Positions 1-9,360 of a stretch of 64,000 bases of DNA are shown here, piece after piece. Location of the stretch: the NCBI RefSeq assembly GCF_026013605.1, contig NZ_JAPDPJ010000012.1, positions 49,231 to 113,230 of the forward strand, given 5' to 3'. Source of the stretch: Plebeiibacterium sediminum. GTDB lineage: Bacteria; Bacteroidota; Bacteroidia; Bacteroidales; Marinilabiliaceae. Each line of letters begins with the position of its first letter. Positions within the stretch are counted from its first letter, which is position 1. A program made the translations under genes and the position numbers. The notes under the pieces were generated by a model. That model ran no database searches. It saw only the letters and a list, made by a program, of their open reading frames with translations, and was not told the origin of the DNA.

Positions 1-2919
1 TATATCCCCAATGATACCAGCTCTTTGCCTGTATCATTAATTACAGAAATACAACCTGTAAAGAACAACACGCTATGGTTGGCCACAAGAAACTTAGGTA
101 TCATTAAGTTTGATATGGTTAATGAAAAATTCACGCATTTTGTGCATAAAGATGATACACCAAACGCTTTGCCGTTTAATAATGTTGAGAAGTTTTATCT
201 TGATGAAGATTCAGTTTTATGGGGAACCAATGATTTTAGATATGGATTTTATTACACCGAAGAAAAAGGATTTGTTGTTTCCAGACTTCCGGATAAAATA
301 CTTGAAAAAAATATTGAAATTGAAAACATTGTTGATTCAATAGGCAAGCTTTACAATTTTTCGGTAACACCTGACGACATTTGTTTTGAGCAATTTGATA
401 AAGAAACCATCATTATTTCGGCCAGGCAAAATGGAACCTTCCTATTTAACAAAACAAACAAGCGTATAGTGAAGTTAATGGATGGTCCGTTTAATGAAGC
501 CACAGATATTGGATGCATTACCAAAGATAATAACTCAAACATTTGGGTAGCAAAGTTTAACGATGGTGCATTATTCTATAGTCCGGTAAAAAGGCATTTT
601 AAAAACTATCTGCATTTTAAAAATGACCACATCAACATCAATAATTTATTTGTCCGTGCATTAAATAAAAATGCCGATGGTAATATATGGATTGGAACCC
701 AAACAAAAGGATTGATAAAGTTTAATCCTCAAAGTAATTCTTTCAAAGTATATAATAAGGGTAACCTTAGCAACGGAAACCTGTTTTCCAATAAAGTGCG
801 TTGTATTTACTATGATAAAGATAGCACCATGTGGGTTGGAACCCAGGGATCATTAGCCCAATACTTACCCCAACAGGATAGGTTTATTACCTATAAAGTG
901 TATGATGAAAATAAATTACAACATGATTCAAGAATATACGCCATTGTTGAAGATGATGAGAACAATTTATGGATGGCCAATTGGGATAATGTGGTTAAGT
1001 TTAATAAAACAACCCACCAAATAACCTACTACAGCAAGTCATTTTTTGGTATGGACAATATTCAGCATATTAACCTTGACAATAAGGGTAACTTATGGAT
1101 ATCAGCTGAATTTGGGGGTATTGCAGTTTTTAATCCTAAAACCGAAAAGATTATTAAACGTCATTGCATGGTTGATCAATGGTCGAAACAAAATATTTTT
1201 ATGACCCTGCAGCAAAACGATAGTATCTTTTGGGCAGCCACATCCAATAGTCTATATAAAATCAATAATGATAACGATAGCATAGAAATCATTTCTCCCA
1301 AAGATGGATTACCCACTAATAATGTGGTAGGTTTGGTTTTTGATGGTGATAAAAACCTTTGGCTGACCACAACAAGAGGCATTGCTTGTTTTAATACAGC
1401 ATCGCAACACATAACATCGTACCACAAAATTGATGGTTTACAATCGGATGAATTTGTTGAAGGAGCACATTTTTACGATGCCAAAACAAAGGAGGTATTG
1501 GTTGGTGGTATTAAAGGTTTTAATGTATTTAAACCTGCAGAACTACAGCCTGACACTTCGAAAGCTATCCCTCAGATTATTGAATTAAATGTGTTGAATA
1601 AAAAAATTACGCCTAATGTAGTACACAACAACACATCTATACTTGATAAACCTATAGAATATGCACATCATATAAATTTACATAGCTCGGATAAAGTATT
1701 TTCATTTGATATAGCCAGTATTAATTTTGTACGACCTTATAAAAACAAACTGGCCTATCAGTTAATAGGGTTTGATGATGAAGAAATTATTATAAATGCG
1801 CCAACACACGAGGTTACTTATACCAATTTAGCTCCGGGAGCATATACCTTTGTGGTAAAAGCTGCCAACGGTTATGGTATTTGGAATGACAAGGCCCGGA
1901 AAATTGAAATAACCATTATCCCTGCCTTTTATCAAACTATCGGATTTAAATTGATCATTGGTTTTATTGTCATTTCCCTTTTGCTCCTGTTTTATTTCAG
2001 AAGAATGAACAGTGTAAAGCGAAAAAGAATTATTCTTGAAAAAGCTGTAGTGGACAGAACAAAGAAACTATATGATGCCAATGCTGAGCTTGAAGAGAAA
2101 ACAGAGGAAATTGAAGTTCAAAAGGAAATGCTTATCGCGAAAAATAACGAACTTGAAGAGCACAAATACGGACTGGAGCAACTGATTGAAGAACGAACTT
2201 CTGAATTAAAGGAGGCTAAGGAAAAGGCTGAAAAAGCTAACAGCTTAAAATCTGCCTTCCTTCAAAATATGAGTCACGAAATAAGAACACCAATGAATGC
2301 GATTATTGGTTTTTCTGATTTATTAAATGACGAGAAATTAACCGATGCGGAAAGAAAAGAATTTACTAAGGTTATAAAAAGCAATGGGCAGGCCTTATTG
2401 CATCTGATTAACGATATCCTTGATATTTCAAGAATACAGGCTGGATCCATAGAAATCATTAAGGAAAAATTCAGCTTTTCAACTTTATTTAAAGATGTTA
2501 TTTCTGCAACCTTATTAAATGTGGATACAGAAAAACAACAAACGCTGCAATTTATTTACCCGGAGCATATTGAGGATTTTGAAATTTATTCTGATTATTT
2601 CAGATGCAAACAAATTATATCCAACCTTCTAATCAATGCCTTTAAATATACCAATGAAGGTTTTGTGAATTTTGATATTCAAAGAATTAATGGCTCTGTT
2701 ATTTTTAAGGTAAAAGACTCAGGCGTAGGCATTAAAAAAGATGATATAAACCGCATTTTTGATCGCTTTGAAAAAATATCCTACAACAAAACATCTCACG
2801 AACGCGGCGTTGGTTTAGGTCTGGCCATTTCAAAACAACTTGCTAAACTATTGGGCGGAAATATTACTGTAAAATCAAAATTTGGTAAAGGGTCGGAGTT
2901 TGAATTTATCATATATTGA
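1..2919 (+). CDS. Two-component sensor histidine kinase with periplasmic propeller (5'-partial)
   Basis: The reading frame is open from base 1, so the N-terminus lies outside the window; a TTG at 25 is not the true start. Repeated NxWIGT/NLWxxT-type blades over roughly 550 residues form a two-component regulator propeller, followed by a Y_Y_Y domain (about 1690-1900), one membrane helix (about 1945-1995) and a long coiled coil (about 2030-2240). The HisKA motif [11 protein letters not shown] begins near 2271, and the ATPase domain has the GVGIKK and [11 protein letters not shown] boxes. The protein ends after the ATPase domain; no receiver or AraC domain is present, so it must act through a separate response regulator not seen here. 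Probably a periplasmic ligand sensor. The ligand is unknown. Confidence 0.9.
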   Translation, partial: YIPNDTSSLPVSLITEIQPVKNNTLWLATRNLGIIKFDMVNEKFTHFVHKDDTPNALPFNNVEKFYLDEDSVLWGTNDFRYGFYYTEEKGFVVSRLPDKILEKNIEIENIVDSIGKLYNFSVTPDDICFEQFDKETIIISARQNGTFLFNKTNKRIVKLMDGPFNEATDIGCITKDNNSNIWVAKFNDGALFYSPVKRHFKNYLHFKNDHININNLFVRALNKNADGNIWIGTQTKGLIKFNPQSNSFKVYNKGNLSNGNLFSNKVRCIYYDKDSTMWVGTQGSLAQYLPQQDRFITYKVYDENKLQHDSRIYAIVEDDENNLWMANWDNVVKFNKTTHQITYYSKSFFGMDNIQHINLDNKGNLWISAEFGGIAVFNPKTEKIIKRHCMVDQWSKQNIFMTLQQNDSIFWAATSNSLYKINNDNDSIEIISPKDGLPTNNVVGLVFDGDKNLWLTTTRGIACFNTASQHITSYHKIDGLQSDEFVEGAHFYDAKTKEVLVGGIKGFNVFKPAELQPDTSKAIPQIIELNVLNKKITPNVVHNNTSILDKPIEYAHHINLHSSDKVFSFDIASINFVRPYKNKLAYQLIGFDDEEIIINAPTHEVTYTNLAPGAYTFVVKAANGYGIWNDKARKIEITIIPAFYQTIGFKLIIGFIVISLLLLFYFRRMNSVKRKRIILEKAVVDRTKKLYDANAELEEKTEEIEVQKEMLIAKNNELEEHKYGLEQLIEERTSELKEAKEKAEKANSLKSAFLQNMSHEIRTPMNAIIGFSDLLNDEKLTDAERKEFTKVIKSNGQALLHLINDILDISRIQAGSIEIIKEKFSFSTLFKDVISATLLNVDTEKQQTLQFIYPEHIEDFEIYSDYFRCKQIISNLLINAFKYTNEGFVNFDIQRINGSVIFKVKDSGVGIKKDDINRIFDRFEKISYNKTSHERGVGLGLAISKQLAKLLGGNITVKSKFGKGSEFEFIIY

Positions 2920-2973
2920 TTGTGGTGAGTTGGTTAGGTAAATATGATAAACCTTTGTTCTGTGCATCATGTT

Positions 2974-3699
2974 TTATCTACCCAAAAGTCTTCCGATCAA
3001 TCCTCTTTTCTTTTTCTTAATGACCCAAATCAAATCGTCAGGGTGTCTTCGTGTTAAGTTATTTGGTCCAAACTTTCCCCAGGCAAACCCTTCTGTTTCT
3101 TTTGATAATCTCATATCTGCAACGACCCAATCCTCTCCTTCAAACTCACTCATAAAGTCTGAATATTGATTATTTTCTCGTAAAAAATCAGTTTTATCAA
3201 TCAGTTTGCCACCCTCTTTCCATATTTTATATACAACATTGTCATGTATATCGTTAAGGAAATTTGTTGATGGAGATTCATAAAACTCCATTAAGCTAGA
3301 TAAGAAACCATTCAGATTTTCAGAGTACTTGATAAAAACAGCAGGATCATGACATACATAATAAACATGTCCAAGTGAACCGTCGTTTAAAATATCAAGA
3401 ATCCAAAAGTTTCCTAATCCATCGTGCCCAAGTGTAACAGAGTATGGAGATAATTCAAGAAAACCGAATTGTGCAATCGATGAAAAATCAACCTGATCTA
3501 CTCCATAACCATCCCACCCACATGTTTCTTTCAAAATATCTCTTATTTCGGTAGCAATTGTATTATTAGGAAAAAGGTTCGATAACTTATCTATTTCCGT
3601 TTCTGTTAGTCCATCCTGAAATTCAAGAGTATATTTTTCACCATCTTCATCAGTAAATGTAGATGCTTTTAATTTTCGAATAATCTCAATATTTTCCAT
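2974..3699 (-). CDS. SMI1/KNR4 (SUKH)-like protein
   Basis: 241 residues, cytoplasmic, no signal peptide. The middle contains LGHDGLGNFWILDI followed by a G-H-V-Y-Y-V-C-H-D segment and a helix with NGFLSSLMEFYE. This pattern (hydrophobic strand, D-G-x-G-N-x-W, then His-Asp and a helix) is typical of the SMI1/KNR4 or SUKH superfamily. Many SUKH proteins are immunity proteins for polymorphic toxins, but no toxin gene is visible here, so an orphan immunity or general binding role is only inferred. The C-terminal tail is basic (KKKKRGLIGRLLGR). It ends a leftward run of small genes and converges on the sensor kinase with a 54-bp gap. Confidence 0.7.
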   Translation of the reverse strand: MENIEIIRKLKASTFTDEDGEKYTLEFQDGLTETEIDKLSNLFPNNTIATEIRDILKETCGWDGYGVDQVDFSSIAQFGFLELSPYSVTLGHDGLGNFWILDILNDGSLGHVYYVCHDPAVFIKYSENLNGFLSSLMEFYESPSTNFLNDIHDNVVYKIWKEGGKLIDKTDFLRENNQYSDFMSEFEGEDWVVADMRLSKETEGFAWGKFGPNNLTRRHPDDLIWVIKKKKRGLIGRLLGR

Positions 3700-3800
3700 A
3701 TTTTCTTTAACTATGAATGGCTATATTAAATGGATTGAAACAGTTCAATGTTTTAACTAATACAACTATTTCATTGGTTTCCATAATTACTTAATTATGC

Positions 3801-3946
3801 GAACCAAGGGTAGGATTTACTCTATCCCAAAGGCTGTAAACCTGAAACTTATGGTTGATGTTTCAGACTTACAGCCTGAATGGGTACTTCCCTCAAAGCC
3901 TTGGGGTGATACCCCAAGTTATGATATATAAGGCCTTCAGCCTTTT
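3801..3946. repeat. Multi-hairpin intergenic repeat element
   Basis: The element has four nested dyads. A weak one lies at 3808-3828 (GGGTAG / CTATCCC). A 17-nt arm pair at 3832-3848 and 3860-3876 matches at 15 of 17 positions (GGCTGTAAACCTGAAAC on the left) around an 11-nt loop. There is a perfect 8-bp stem at 3900-3907 and 3911-3918 (CTTGGGGT / ACCCCAAG), and a short AAGGC / GCCTT stem at 3930-3944. No convincing reading frame crosses it. It resembles the REP-like, hairpin-rich dispersed repeats of Bacteroidota. Its copy number cannot be judged from one window. Confidence 0.6.
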
Positions 3947-3975
3947 AAACCATTACTTTTTATCCTTGATTGACA

Positions 3976-4179
3976 TTAATTACAAAATACATTATAGAGT
4001 TTATTATGCTTTACTTCCTCCTGTTTTAGAGATTCAAGATCTCTTTCTGTCAGACCACGCCTTTTGATTTCTTCATCTATAGCTTTTTTGGTTCCTGACA
4101 TATAAGTTTGATATTTAAACTCCATTAAAAAAGAAAGTTCAAAATCTTCAAAATTATTAAGGATTTCTTGTATCTGCAT
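3976..4179 (-). CDS. Small hypothetical protein
   Basis: 67 residues, predominantly helical, with the segment FLMEFKYQTYMSGTKK followed by EEIKRRGLTERDLESL. No signal peptide or membrane helix. The N-terminal part recalls, from memory, small Bacteroidota proteins that continue into a Cys-containing region; this copy stops just after one Cys, so it may be a shortened member. A short dyad (GCTCA / TGAGC) lies about 12 bases upstream of the start. Same strand as its neighbours and probably in the same islet. Function unknown. Confidence 0.45.
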   Translation of the reverse strand: MQIQEILNNFEDFELSFLMEFKYQTYMSGTKKAIDEEIKRRGLTERDLESLKQEEVKHNKLYNVFCN

Positions 4180-4245
4180 AGCAATAATATTAGGCTCAAC
4201 GGTGAGCTAAAAACTTGTGAAGTTATAGATTTTTTAGTCCGTTCG

Positions 4246-4773
4246 TTATCTATAATATTTCCTTGTGAAAATTACATTTGGGGTAACATCAAGATTTCCA
4301 TGACGGTCTTCTTTAAAATTTAGATCTAAATCATATTTCACATTGTATAATGACAATAGGTTATCTAGTTCATCTTTTTTGTTTTTAGCAACTGAGAGGG
4401 TTTGTTTAAACATTACGAATGGATGTAATGCTTTAGGAATAACTAAAAATCCTACCCCAATAATAATTAATGGGAGTGTTGAGATAACGCCTCCTTCGAA
4501 TGCAAATATACCAAGTAAAAATCCCAATAGCATTATTACGATACTTATAGCAAGCAATACAAAGGTTGTGCTATATGTTTTGGCTTTTTTTCTACTAATA
4601 GTTTCCAATTCAATATTAGTATCTAATATGATCTTCTCGTACTTCTTGTCAAAGGATATTTTATCACACTTATTTTTAAACTGTGGCTTTTCATTAGTAA
4701 TTCCACATTTTGTACCTGTTCTTTTGTCTGAAATTTGATTCTCACAAATTCCGCAATGTTTAGATTTAAGCAT
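4246..4773 (-). CDS. Zinc-ribbon, two-helix membrane protein, hypothetical
   Basis: 175 residues. The N-terminus has a Cys pattern C-G-I-C at residues 7-10, then Cys at about 23 and 36, compatible with a small zinc ribbon. Two adjacent hydrophobic segments (about 70-92 and 95-115) form a probable helical hairpin, preceded and followed by charged stretches. The C-terminal 40 residues are polar and end in RKYYR. No named family recognised. It lies in the leftward islet between two lipoprotein genes and the small ORF at 3976. A membrane stress or signalling role would be a guess. Confidence 0.6.
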   Translation of the reverse strand: MLKSKHCGICENQISDKRTGTKCGITNEKPQFKNKCDKISFDKKYEKIILDTNIELETISRKKAKTYSTTFVLLAISIVIMLLGFLLGIFAFEGGVISTLPLIIIGVGFLVIPKALHPFVMFKQTLSVAKNKKDELDNLLSLYNVKYDLDLNFKEDRHGNLDVTPNVIFTRKYYR

Positions 4774-4967
4774 TAGTTTTTAATTGTGTTTAATGTTCGT
4801 TTATTTTTCTATTTACAATATGGATGAAATATGCAACGGTTCTTGATTGAAGTCTTGGCAAATAGGTCGTAGTATCGTGCCTCTAGATAGGGTGACAAAG
4901 ACGATAGATTAAGGCTTCAGGACGTGGCAGATGAGCCATGCCTTATTTCAAGCCATTTGCGTACATT

Positions 4968-5978
4968 TCATTTTTCATTCCTAGTCTCAATCGTATGTTT
5001 CAACATCTCATAAATGTTAGTAAAAAATCCAATTTCTTCTGAATCGATCCGCTTATAAACACTAGATATCGGGAATGATGTAAAATTGTCAAGTGCCCGA
5101 ACACCATAATCCTCACCATACTGGTCAATAACTTTTACCCAAGTCATGTTTAATTCTTTAGATAGTAAATCACCGTAAACAACACCTAATCCATTTGCGA
5201 TTGAATCAGAACTAAACTTATCATCTTGTGTACTATTTATCCATGTGGCAAAAGTTGAATCAAGCAATTCTAATGTCAAATCATTTTGATTTTGATTATA
5301 ATCAGGATTATAGTATTGAATTATATTTTTCCCGTTTTTTAGCCAGTTTTTTATAAATTCCTTATCACTATCGTTTAATAGAGTGATTTTTTGGTCAATT
5401 GGTTCTTGTCTTGTTGTTGTATAATTAACTATTCCTGAAGATGTCTCTACTGATCCTTGGATTTTAGCTGGTTCTATGCTTTTTATTAAATCAGGGATTG
5501 AAGCTAATAATTTTTTAACTCTCTTATCTTTTTGCTTTTTCTCAAGAATAGTAGCTGACATTATTATAGTACGATTATCCTGTAGACCTATTTCCCAAAA
5601 TTTCATTATCAAATTAGTACCATTCTCAATTGAAGTCGATTCTTTGAATGCAATGGCAAAGTCATTCTCAAAATATAATTTCGTATCCTTTTTGTCTGCA
5701 TTTCGAACGACGAAGTCATATCCAGTTATTGGCTTTACATTATTGTCTTTAGGTTCAAAGATTAATATATCAAATCTTAATGTAATACATTCCGAACCTT
5801 TGGGATAAAGTAAAACAGTACCGTCTTCATCCTCCTCTGTTAAATATTGCTTTGAAATCCTGATAAAATATGAACCTGAACCAAGAAAAACATCCTGAAA
5901 CTCTTTATCTGATTTGCATCTATTAAATCCAAAAATCATTATTACTAGAATTATTGTTTTAGGTAAATTTCGTATCAA
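4968..5978 (-). CDS. Hypothetical lipoprotein
   Basis: 336 residues with an N-terminal hydrophobic segment ending in FGFNRC, a probable lipoprotein signal with Cys at about residue 21, so it is likely anchored in the envelope. The mature part is a mixed alpha/beta protein with no motif that I recognise. Two regions separated by a Lys-rich linker (about 165-175) suggest two domains. The start lies 10 bp downstream of the stop of the neighbouring lipoprotein gene at 5989, so the two are almost certainly co-transcribed and may work together. Confidence 0.65.
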   Translation of the reverse strand: MIRNLPKTIILVIMIFGFNRCKSDKEFQDVFLGSGSYFIRISKQYLTEEDEDGTVLLYPKGSECITLRFDILIFEPKDNNVKPITGYDFVVRNADKKDTKLYFENDFAIAFKESTSIENGTNLIMKFWEIGLQDNRTIIMSATILEKKQKDKRVKKLLASIPDLIKSIEPAKIQGSVETSSGIVNYTTTRQEPIDQKITLLNDSDKEFIKNWLKNGKNIIQYYNPDYNQNQNDLTLELLDSTFATWINSTQDDKFSSDSIANGLGVVYGDLLSKELNMTWVKVIDQYGEDYGVRALDNFTSFPISSVYKRIDSEEIGFFTNIYEMLKHTIETRNEK

Positions 5979-5988
5979 CCTAGCCTTT

Positions 5989-6579
5989 TTAATATATATA
6001 ATGACTTAAAACTATTGAAGTCTTTTCTTTCTCAATAGTTCTATACAGTTCATAATTATTATCCTGCAAGTATTCATTCGAAAAATATACATAGTCCCCA
6101 TTAATCTTAATACTTGAAGAATCAATTTCGTTCTTGAGTTCTTTATAAGCAAAGTCTGAACTTAACAGTCCTGAAATCCATAGCACTTTATTAAATACGT
6201 TTTCCCATTGTGAATAGTCCAATGTATCATGACGTAATATAAAGTCTGCAGACACAGAATAAAAATTACATCCTCCTCTTTTTATTAACAATGTATCATT
6301 TGACTCAAGTATGATGGTCGCAACTTTTTCAATTGAGTCCCACTCATAGGTGGAAAGTTCACCTATTCCTTTCAGAAATTCATCGGTCTGAGTTAATTGG
6401 TTAAATATACATTCACCATCTTCAGATATTTTTGATTCGGTATTCTCTAAAACAGAATCCTCAACTAAAATTAAATCAGCCATTGGCTCTTCTTTCAGTT
6501 CTTTATTTGAATTCTTATTTGAAGAAACTGAACAAGAGACTAATACAAACAGGACAATAATGTTAATAAGTTTTTTCAT
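5989..6579 (-). CDS. Hypothetical lipoprotein
   Basis: The start at 6579 is preferred over the ATG at 6618 because it puts MKKLINIIVLFVLVSC at the very N-terminus, a classic lipoprotein signal with Cys at residue 16. The mature protein is about 180 residues, acidic, with no family recognised. It is the first gene of a leftward islet (5989, 4968, 4246, 3976, 2974). The repeat element with 41-bp units begins about 60 bp upstream, so its promoter lies in or next to that element. Confidence 0.65.
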   Translation of the reverse strand: MKKLINIIVLFVLVSCSVSSNKNSNKELKEEPMADLILVEDSVLENTESKISEDGECIFNQLTQTDEFLKGIGELSTYEWDSIEKVATIILESNDTLLIKRGGCNFYSVSADFILRHDTLDYSQWENVFNKVLWISGLLSSDFAYKELKNEIDSSSIKINGDYVYFSNEYLQDNNYELYRTIEKEKTSIVLSHYIY

Positions 6580-6639
6580 ATAAATTGATTTGCAGCTTGG
6601 CTCCAACAAATTCCCCAACCCTCCCTAATTCAGTATACA

Positions 6640-7206
6640 TCATTAACATGTCAACAGCTCACGTCATTTGAAATAACTCCTTAAAATACTCCGTTATTAG
6701 AAAAATGTTACAATAATGGGGTAGAATATTATTTTAAATAGACGAAAGGCTGGAAAAAGACAATAAAGAATGAAGAATTAGTAATGTGTAATTAGTAATG
6801 AATAATGGGCATAGAGCATAGTGCATAGTGCGAAGAGCATAGGAATTAGGGCATGTTGTAAGTTTTGGGTAATGGCTTACGGCACAAGAATATCGCGGAA
6901 TAGAGGAATATATATGATCAATCTAAAAACCACATATAACCCTAATTTAAAGACCTCCCTGCAACTTTGCAAGAAGGGATTTCTTTTTAGAAATATCGCC
7001 CTGCAGGTTCGCGACAAGCTTTCCACACTCTGGAAAACCTCTCGACTCCACGCAGCAAGCTTTCCACACTCTGGAAAAGGTGCCGATTACACGCGGCAAG
7101 CTTTCCACGCTCTGGAAAAGTTGCCGATTACAGGCGGCAAGCTTTCCAGAGTCTGGAATGGATGTCGATTACAGGCGGCGAGGTTTCCAGAAAATTTAAA
7201 GCAATG
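6640..7206. repeat. Dispersed element with 41-bp tandem array, copy 1
   Basis: From about 6640 to 6750 the sequence matches 61183-61300 closely (shared blocks ACTCCGTTATT, GTTACAATAATGGG and ATATTATTTTAAATAGAC). A heptanucleotide-periodic tract follows at 6773-6849, then spacer sequence, then 41-bp tandem units starting at 7011, 7052, 7093, 7134 and a partial unit at 7175. Each unit has a dyad CTTTCCA-N3-TCTGGAAA preceded by GCGGCAAG or GCGACAAG. The array ends in GTTTCCAGAAAATTTAAAGC, which contains the stop codon of the PI-PLC-like gene. The copy at 61183-61738 has the same order of parts. Confidence 0.85.
7011..7200. repeat. 41-bp tandem repeat array (4.6 units)
   Basis: The repeat period is exactly 41 bp (starts 7011, 7052, 7093, 7134, 7175). 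The conserved core is GCRRCAAGCTTTCCA, three variable bases, TCTGGAAAA, then about 15 less conserved bases containing CGA. The central TTCCA/TGGAA dyad could form a small hairpin in every unit. Since 41 is not a multiple of 3, the array is not a repeat within a protein, and there are no unique spacers of the CRISPR kind. Confidence 0.9.
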
Positions 7207-8269
7207 GATTCAACCTTTCTTTTGATGAATCAGGGAAGCTGATATGATAATCATTACCCAACCTTGCATCAGGCAAATAATAATCAGTGGTGATTACCTG
7301 TGCCCCACTTTCTTTGGCGGCTTCAAATCTGCTGTAATCATTGTTTCTTGCTTCTTTGGTATCAGCATCAGCCCTGGTTCGAACCATATATCCTTGTTTT
7401 ACAAGTGCCTGAATAGAATCTTTGTAAGCTACCGGATCGTTAATAATAAAAAAGGAAGTATATGATTGATTGGGTTCCGACTTTACAAACATAGCCCTGC
7501 CCGCTAACGATTCATGATCTTTTAAATAGATCTCTCTCTTTGTTCCTCCCTCATCGAGTACAAATAAAAATTTACCCTTTACACGATCCAATTCCGGCCA
7601 ACCTTGTTTTAACACAGCCTCCTTTAAACTTGAATACTTCCCTCTTACATCATCTGGTGTAATCAACTTGTCAGCCGTTAAATAGTCAAACAACTCTTTA
7701 TCCAGTAAGTTAAAAGCGGTATCGCTAAAAGCCAATAAGGGAATAAATCCTTCTGCCGGAAAATTACTGGCCTTTGCATTTACGGTAATCACAACTGGTG
7801 TGTGATCAGGATGCTCATCCGACCATTTTTTCAGTTCCAAAAGCGCACTCTTAAAGGTGTAGTTCCATGTTCTGAAATCCAGATCAGGAATATGCATCAC
7901 TTTAAATCCCGGAGCACTCATTTCATTTAAGGTGTCGTAAGGCAATGGCTCTATTTGATGTGCCTTTAATTGTTCATTGGCCCAGGGGTGTTGATATCTT
8001 CCTCCTTCGGGATCGTAAACAACGTCCACCTCCACGTTTCTTAGTCCCATTTCCAACTGTTGACTTAACGAAATATGGCTATAATCCAGTGTCTTTGCTA
8101 TAGCTGAATCTTTTTCTGCAATCAGTTTCATTACTTCAGGCTGAATTGTTCTCTTGTAACTATTATGACTCCCGATTACCTGAATTTGGTTAAGCTTAAG
8201 CACTTGTTTTTGACTACAACTTGCAGATATCAGCGCGAGTAGAAATAGCGTATATTTTATATGGTTCAT
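7196..8269 (-). CDS. Secreted Ca2+-dependent PI-PLC-like phosphodiesterase (lipoprotein)
   Basis: 357 residues with a lipoprotein signal ending LLALISASC. The mature protein opens with IQVIGSHNSYKRTIQ, the first His box of the PI-PLC X-like TIM barrel, then LRNVEVDVVYDPEGG (Glu and Asp ligands) and a HIPDLDFRTW segment. This is typical of the bacterial Ca2+-dependent phosphoinositide phospholipase C1-like family, which cleaves glycerophosphodiester-type bonds. The substrate is not known. The gene follows the EEP-family gene on the same strand, separated by a heptamer tract. Its last codons lie inside the end of the 41-bp element, so its C-terminal Pro-Leu-Leu may derive from that element. Confidence 0.82.
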   Translation of the reverse strand: MNHIKYTLFLLALISASCSQKQVLKLNQIQVIGSHNSYKRTIQPEVMKLIAEKDSAIAKTLDYSHISLSQQLEMGLRNVEVDVVYDPEGGRYQHPWANEQLKAHQIEPLPYDTLNEMSAPGFKVMHIPDLDFRTWNYTFKSALLELKKWSDEHPDHTPVVITVNAKASNFPAEGFIPLLAFSDTAFNLLDKELFDYLTADKLITPDDVRGKYSSLKEAVLKQGWPELDRVKGKFLFVLDEGGTKREIYLKDHESLAGRAMFVKSEPNQSYTSFFIINDPVAYKDSIQALVKQGYMVRTRADADTKEARNNDYSRFEAAKESGAQVITTDYYLPDARLGNDYHISFPDSSKERLNPLL

Positions 8270-8281
8270 GTTTTAAAAAAT

Positions 8282-8442
8282 AGATAAGAGATAAGAGATA
8301 ATAGACAGTAGGCAGTAAGCAGTAAGCAGTAGGCAGTAGACAGTAGGCAGTAAGCAGTAGACTACTAACTATTGACTGCCGACTATAGACTATAGACTGT
8401 TGACTGTTGACTGTAGACTGTAGACTGTTGACTACCAACTTA
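8282..8442. repeat. Heptanucleotide tandem tract (about 23 units)
   Basis: Reading from 8282 the sequence falls into 7-bp units: AGATAAG twice, then AGACAGT, AGGCAGT, AAGCAGT and similar, changing through AGACTAC to TGACTGT and AGACTGT near 8430. It fills the gap between the EEP gene stop (8440) and the start of the PI-PLC-like gene (8269). Units are degenerate but hold phase throughout. Similar phase-keeping tracts are at 6773-6849, 9376-9417, 24781-24822, 25111-25145 and 61324-61386. Confidence 0.85.
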
Positions 8443-9360
8443 TTTACTCAACCGCAAAACAACCTTTACAGGAAAGTGATCGGATGGTAATCGGGATTCA
8501 TATTTTGTCAGTGAAACTTCTTTTGGGAAATTATCATTGGGCTGAGGTTTGCTATCGGCAGTTATTGTTCTGTAGGTATCCGTTAAAATACCATAGCGCT
8601 CCACCGTAAATTCAGGACTAACAAACACATGATCTATTCTGCTATCTGTTTTCTGATTCGTTTTAAATCCGTTGAAGGTTCCATTTAAAGCATAACAAAC
8701 TTTTGCCGCCTTATAAGAATCCTTCAGTAACGAAGATCCTTCAAGTATGGCGTAATTCGGACTATTTTGATCCACATTAAAATCTCCGGTTAAAATAACC
8801 GGCTTATCTGAACACATTTCTGTAATCTTATTTAATACCTGCTTTGCACTATTCTTGCGCGCCTCCACTCCTACATGATCCATGTGCAGATTAAAAAAGT
8901 AAAACTCAAACCCGGTTTCTTTGTCGCTCAATGAGGCCCATGTACAAATGCGTGGCAATGCAGCATCCCAACCTTTATTGGGTTTGTCTGTAATATCCGA
9001 AAGCCAGAAATGACCTGATTGTGAAACTTTAAATTTCTCTTTCTGATAAAATATTGGCGCATACTCACCTTCTGTTTTACCATCGTCGCGCCCAACACCT
9101 ACATAATCATATCCGGGCAGTCCGGCCAACATATCCTGCAATTGATCGTGCAATACTTCCTGTGCACCAAACACCTGAAAATTATTAAAGCGAATTAAAT
9201 CACAAACCACCGGACATCTTTGCTGCCATCCATTTCCTTCTATGGAATCTTCTGAGTTATGATAGCGAACATTAAAAGAGGCAACAGTTATTTGCTCTGC
9301 TTGCTGCCTACAATTTGTAAACAATACAATGATTAGAACGATAATAAAAGTGTGTTTCAT
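8440..9360 (-). CDS. Endonuclease/exonuclease/phosphatase (EEP) family lipoprotein
   Basis: The start at 9360 is chosen over 9381 because it gives MKHTFIIVLIIVLFTNC, a lipoprotein signal. The mature protein has the EEP boxes in order: ASFNVRYHN, FGAQEVLHDQ (metal-binding Glu), FFNLHMDHVG, ILTGDFNVDQNSPNY (catalytic Asp and Asn), SRIDHVFVS and LPSDHFPVKV (Asp-His pair). Length is normal for the family, whose members hydrolyse phosphodiesters or phosphomonoesters in nucleic acids, sphingomyelin or inositol phosphates. An envelope-anchored copy beside a PI-PLC-like gene fits phosphate or lipid scavenging. The substrate cannot be read from the sequence. Confidence 0.88.
   Translation of the reverse strand: MKHTFIIVLIIVLFTNCRQQAEQITVASFNVRYHNSEDSIEGNGWQQRCPVVCDLIRFNNFQVFGAQEVLHDQLQDMLAGLPGYDYVGVGRDDGKTEGEYAPIFYQKEKFKVSQSGHFWLSDITDKPNKGWDAALPRICTWASLSDKETGFEFYFFNLHMDHVGVEARKNSAKQVLNKITEMCSDKPVILTGDFNVDQNSPNYAILEGSSLLKDSYKAAKVCYALNGTFNGFKTNQKTDSRIDHVFVSPEFTVERYGILTDTYRTITADSKPQPNDNFPKEVSLTKYESRLPSDHFPVKVVLRLSK

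Noticed and set aside
4343..4738. 131-codon rightward frame opposite the zinc-ribbon membrane protein
   Set aside because: Its hydrophobic stretches mirror the membrane helices on the opposite strand; the leftward frame has the Cys motif and the better composition.
7011..7200. CRISPR array
   Set aside because: Units are contiguous with no unique spacers, they are diverged, and no cas gene is present.
6821..7225. Open frame of 134 codons across the first 41-bp array
   Set aside because: The 41-bp period shifts frame in each unit and the peptide is low-complexity; the homologous array is read in other frames. Not a protein.
8214..8438. 74-codon leftward frame upstream of the PI-PLC-like gene
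   Set aside because: It is the translation of the heptamer tract (repeated LLPTAYCLLPTAY-type peptide), not a gene.
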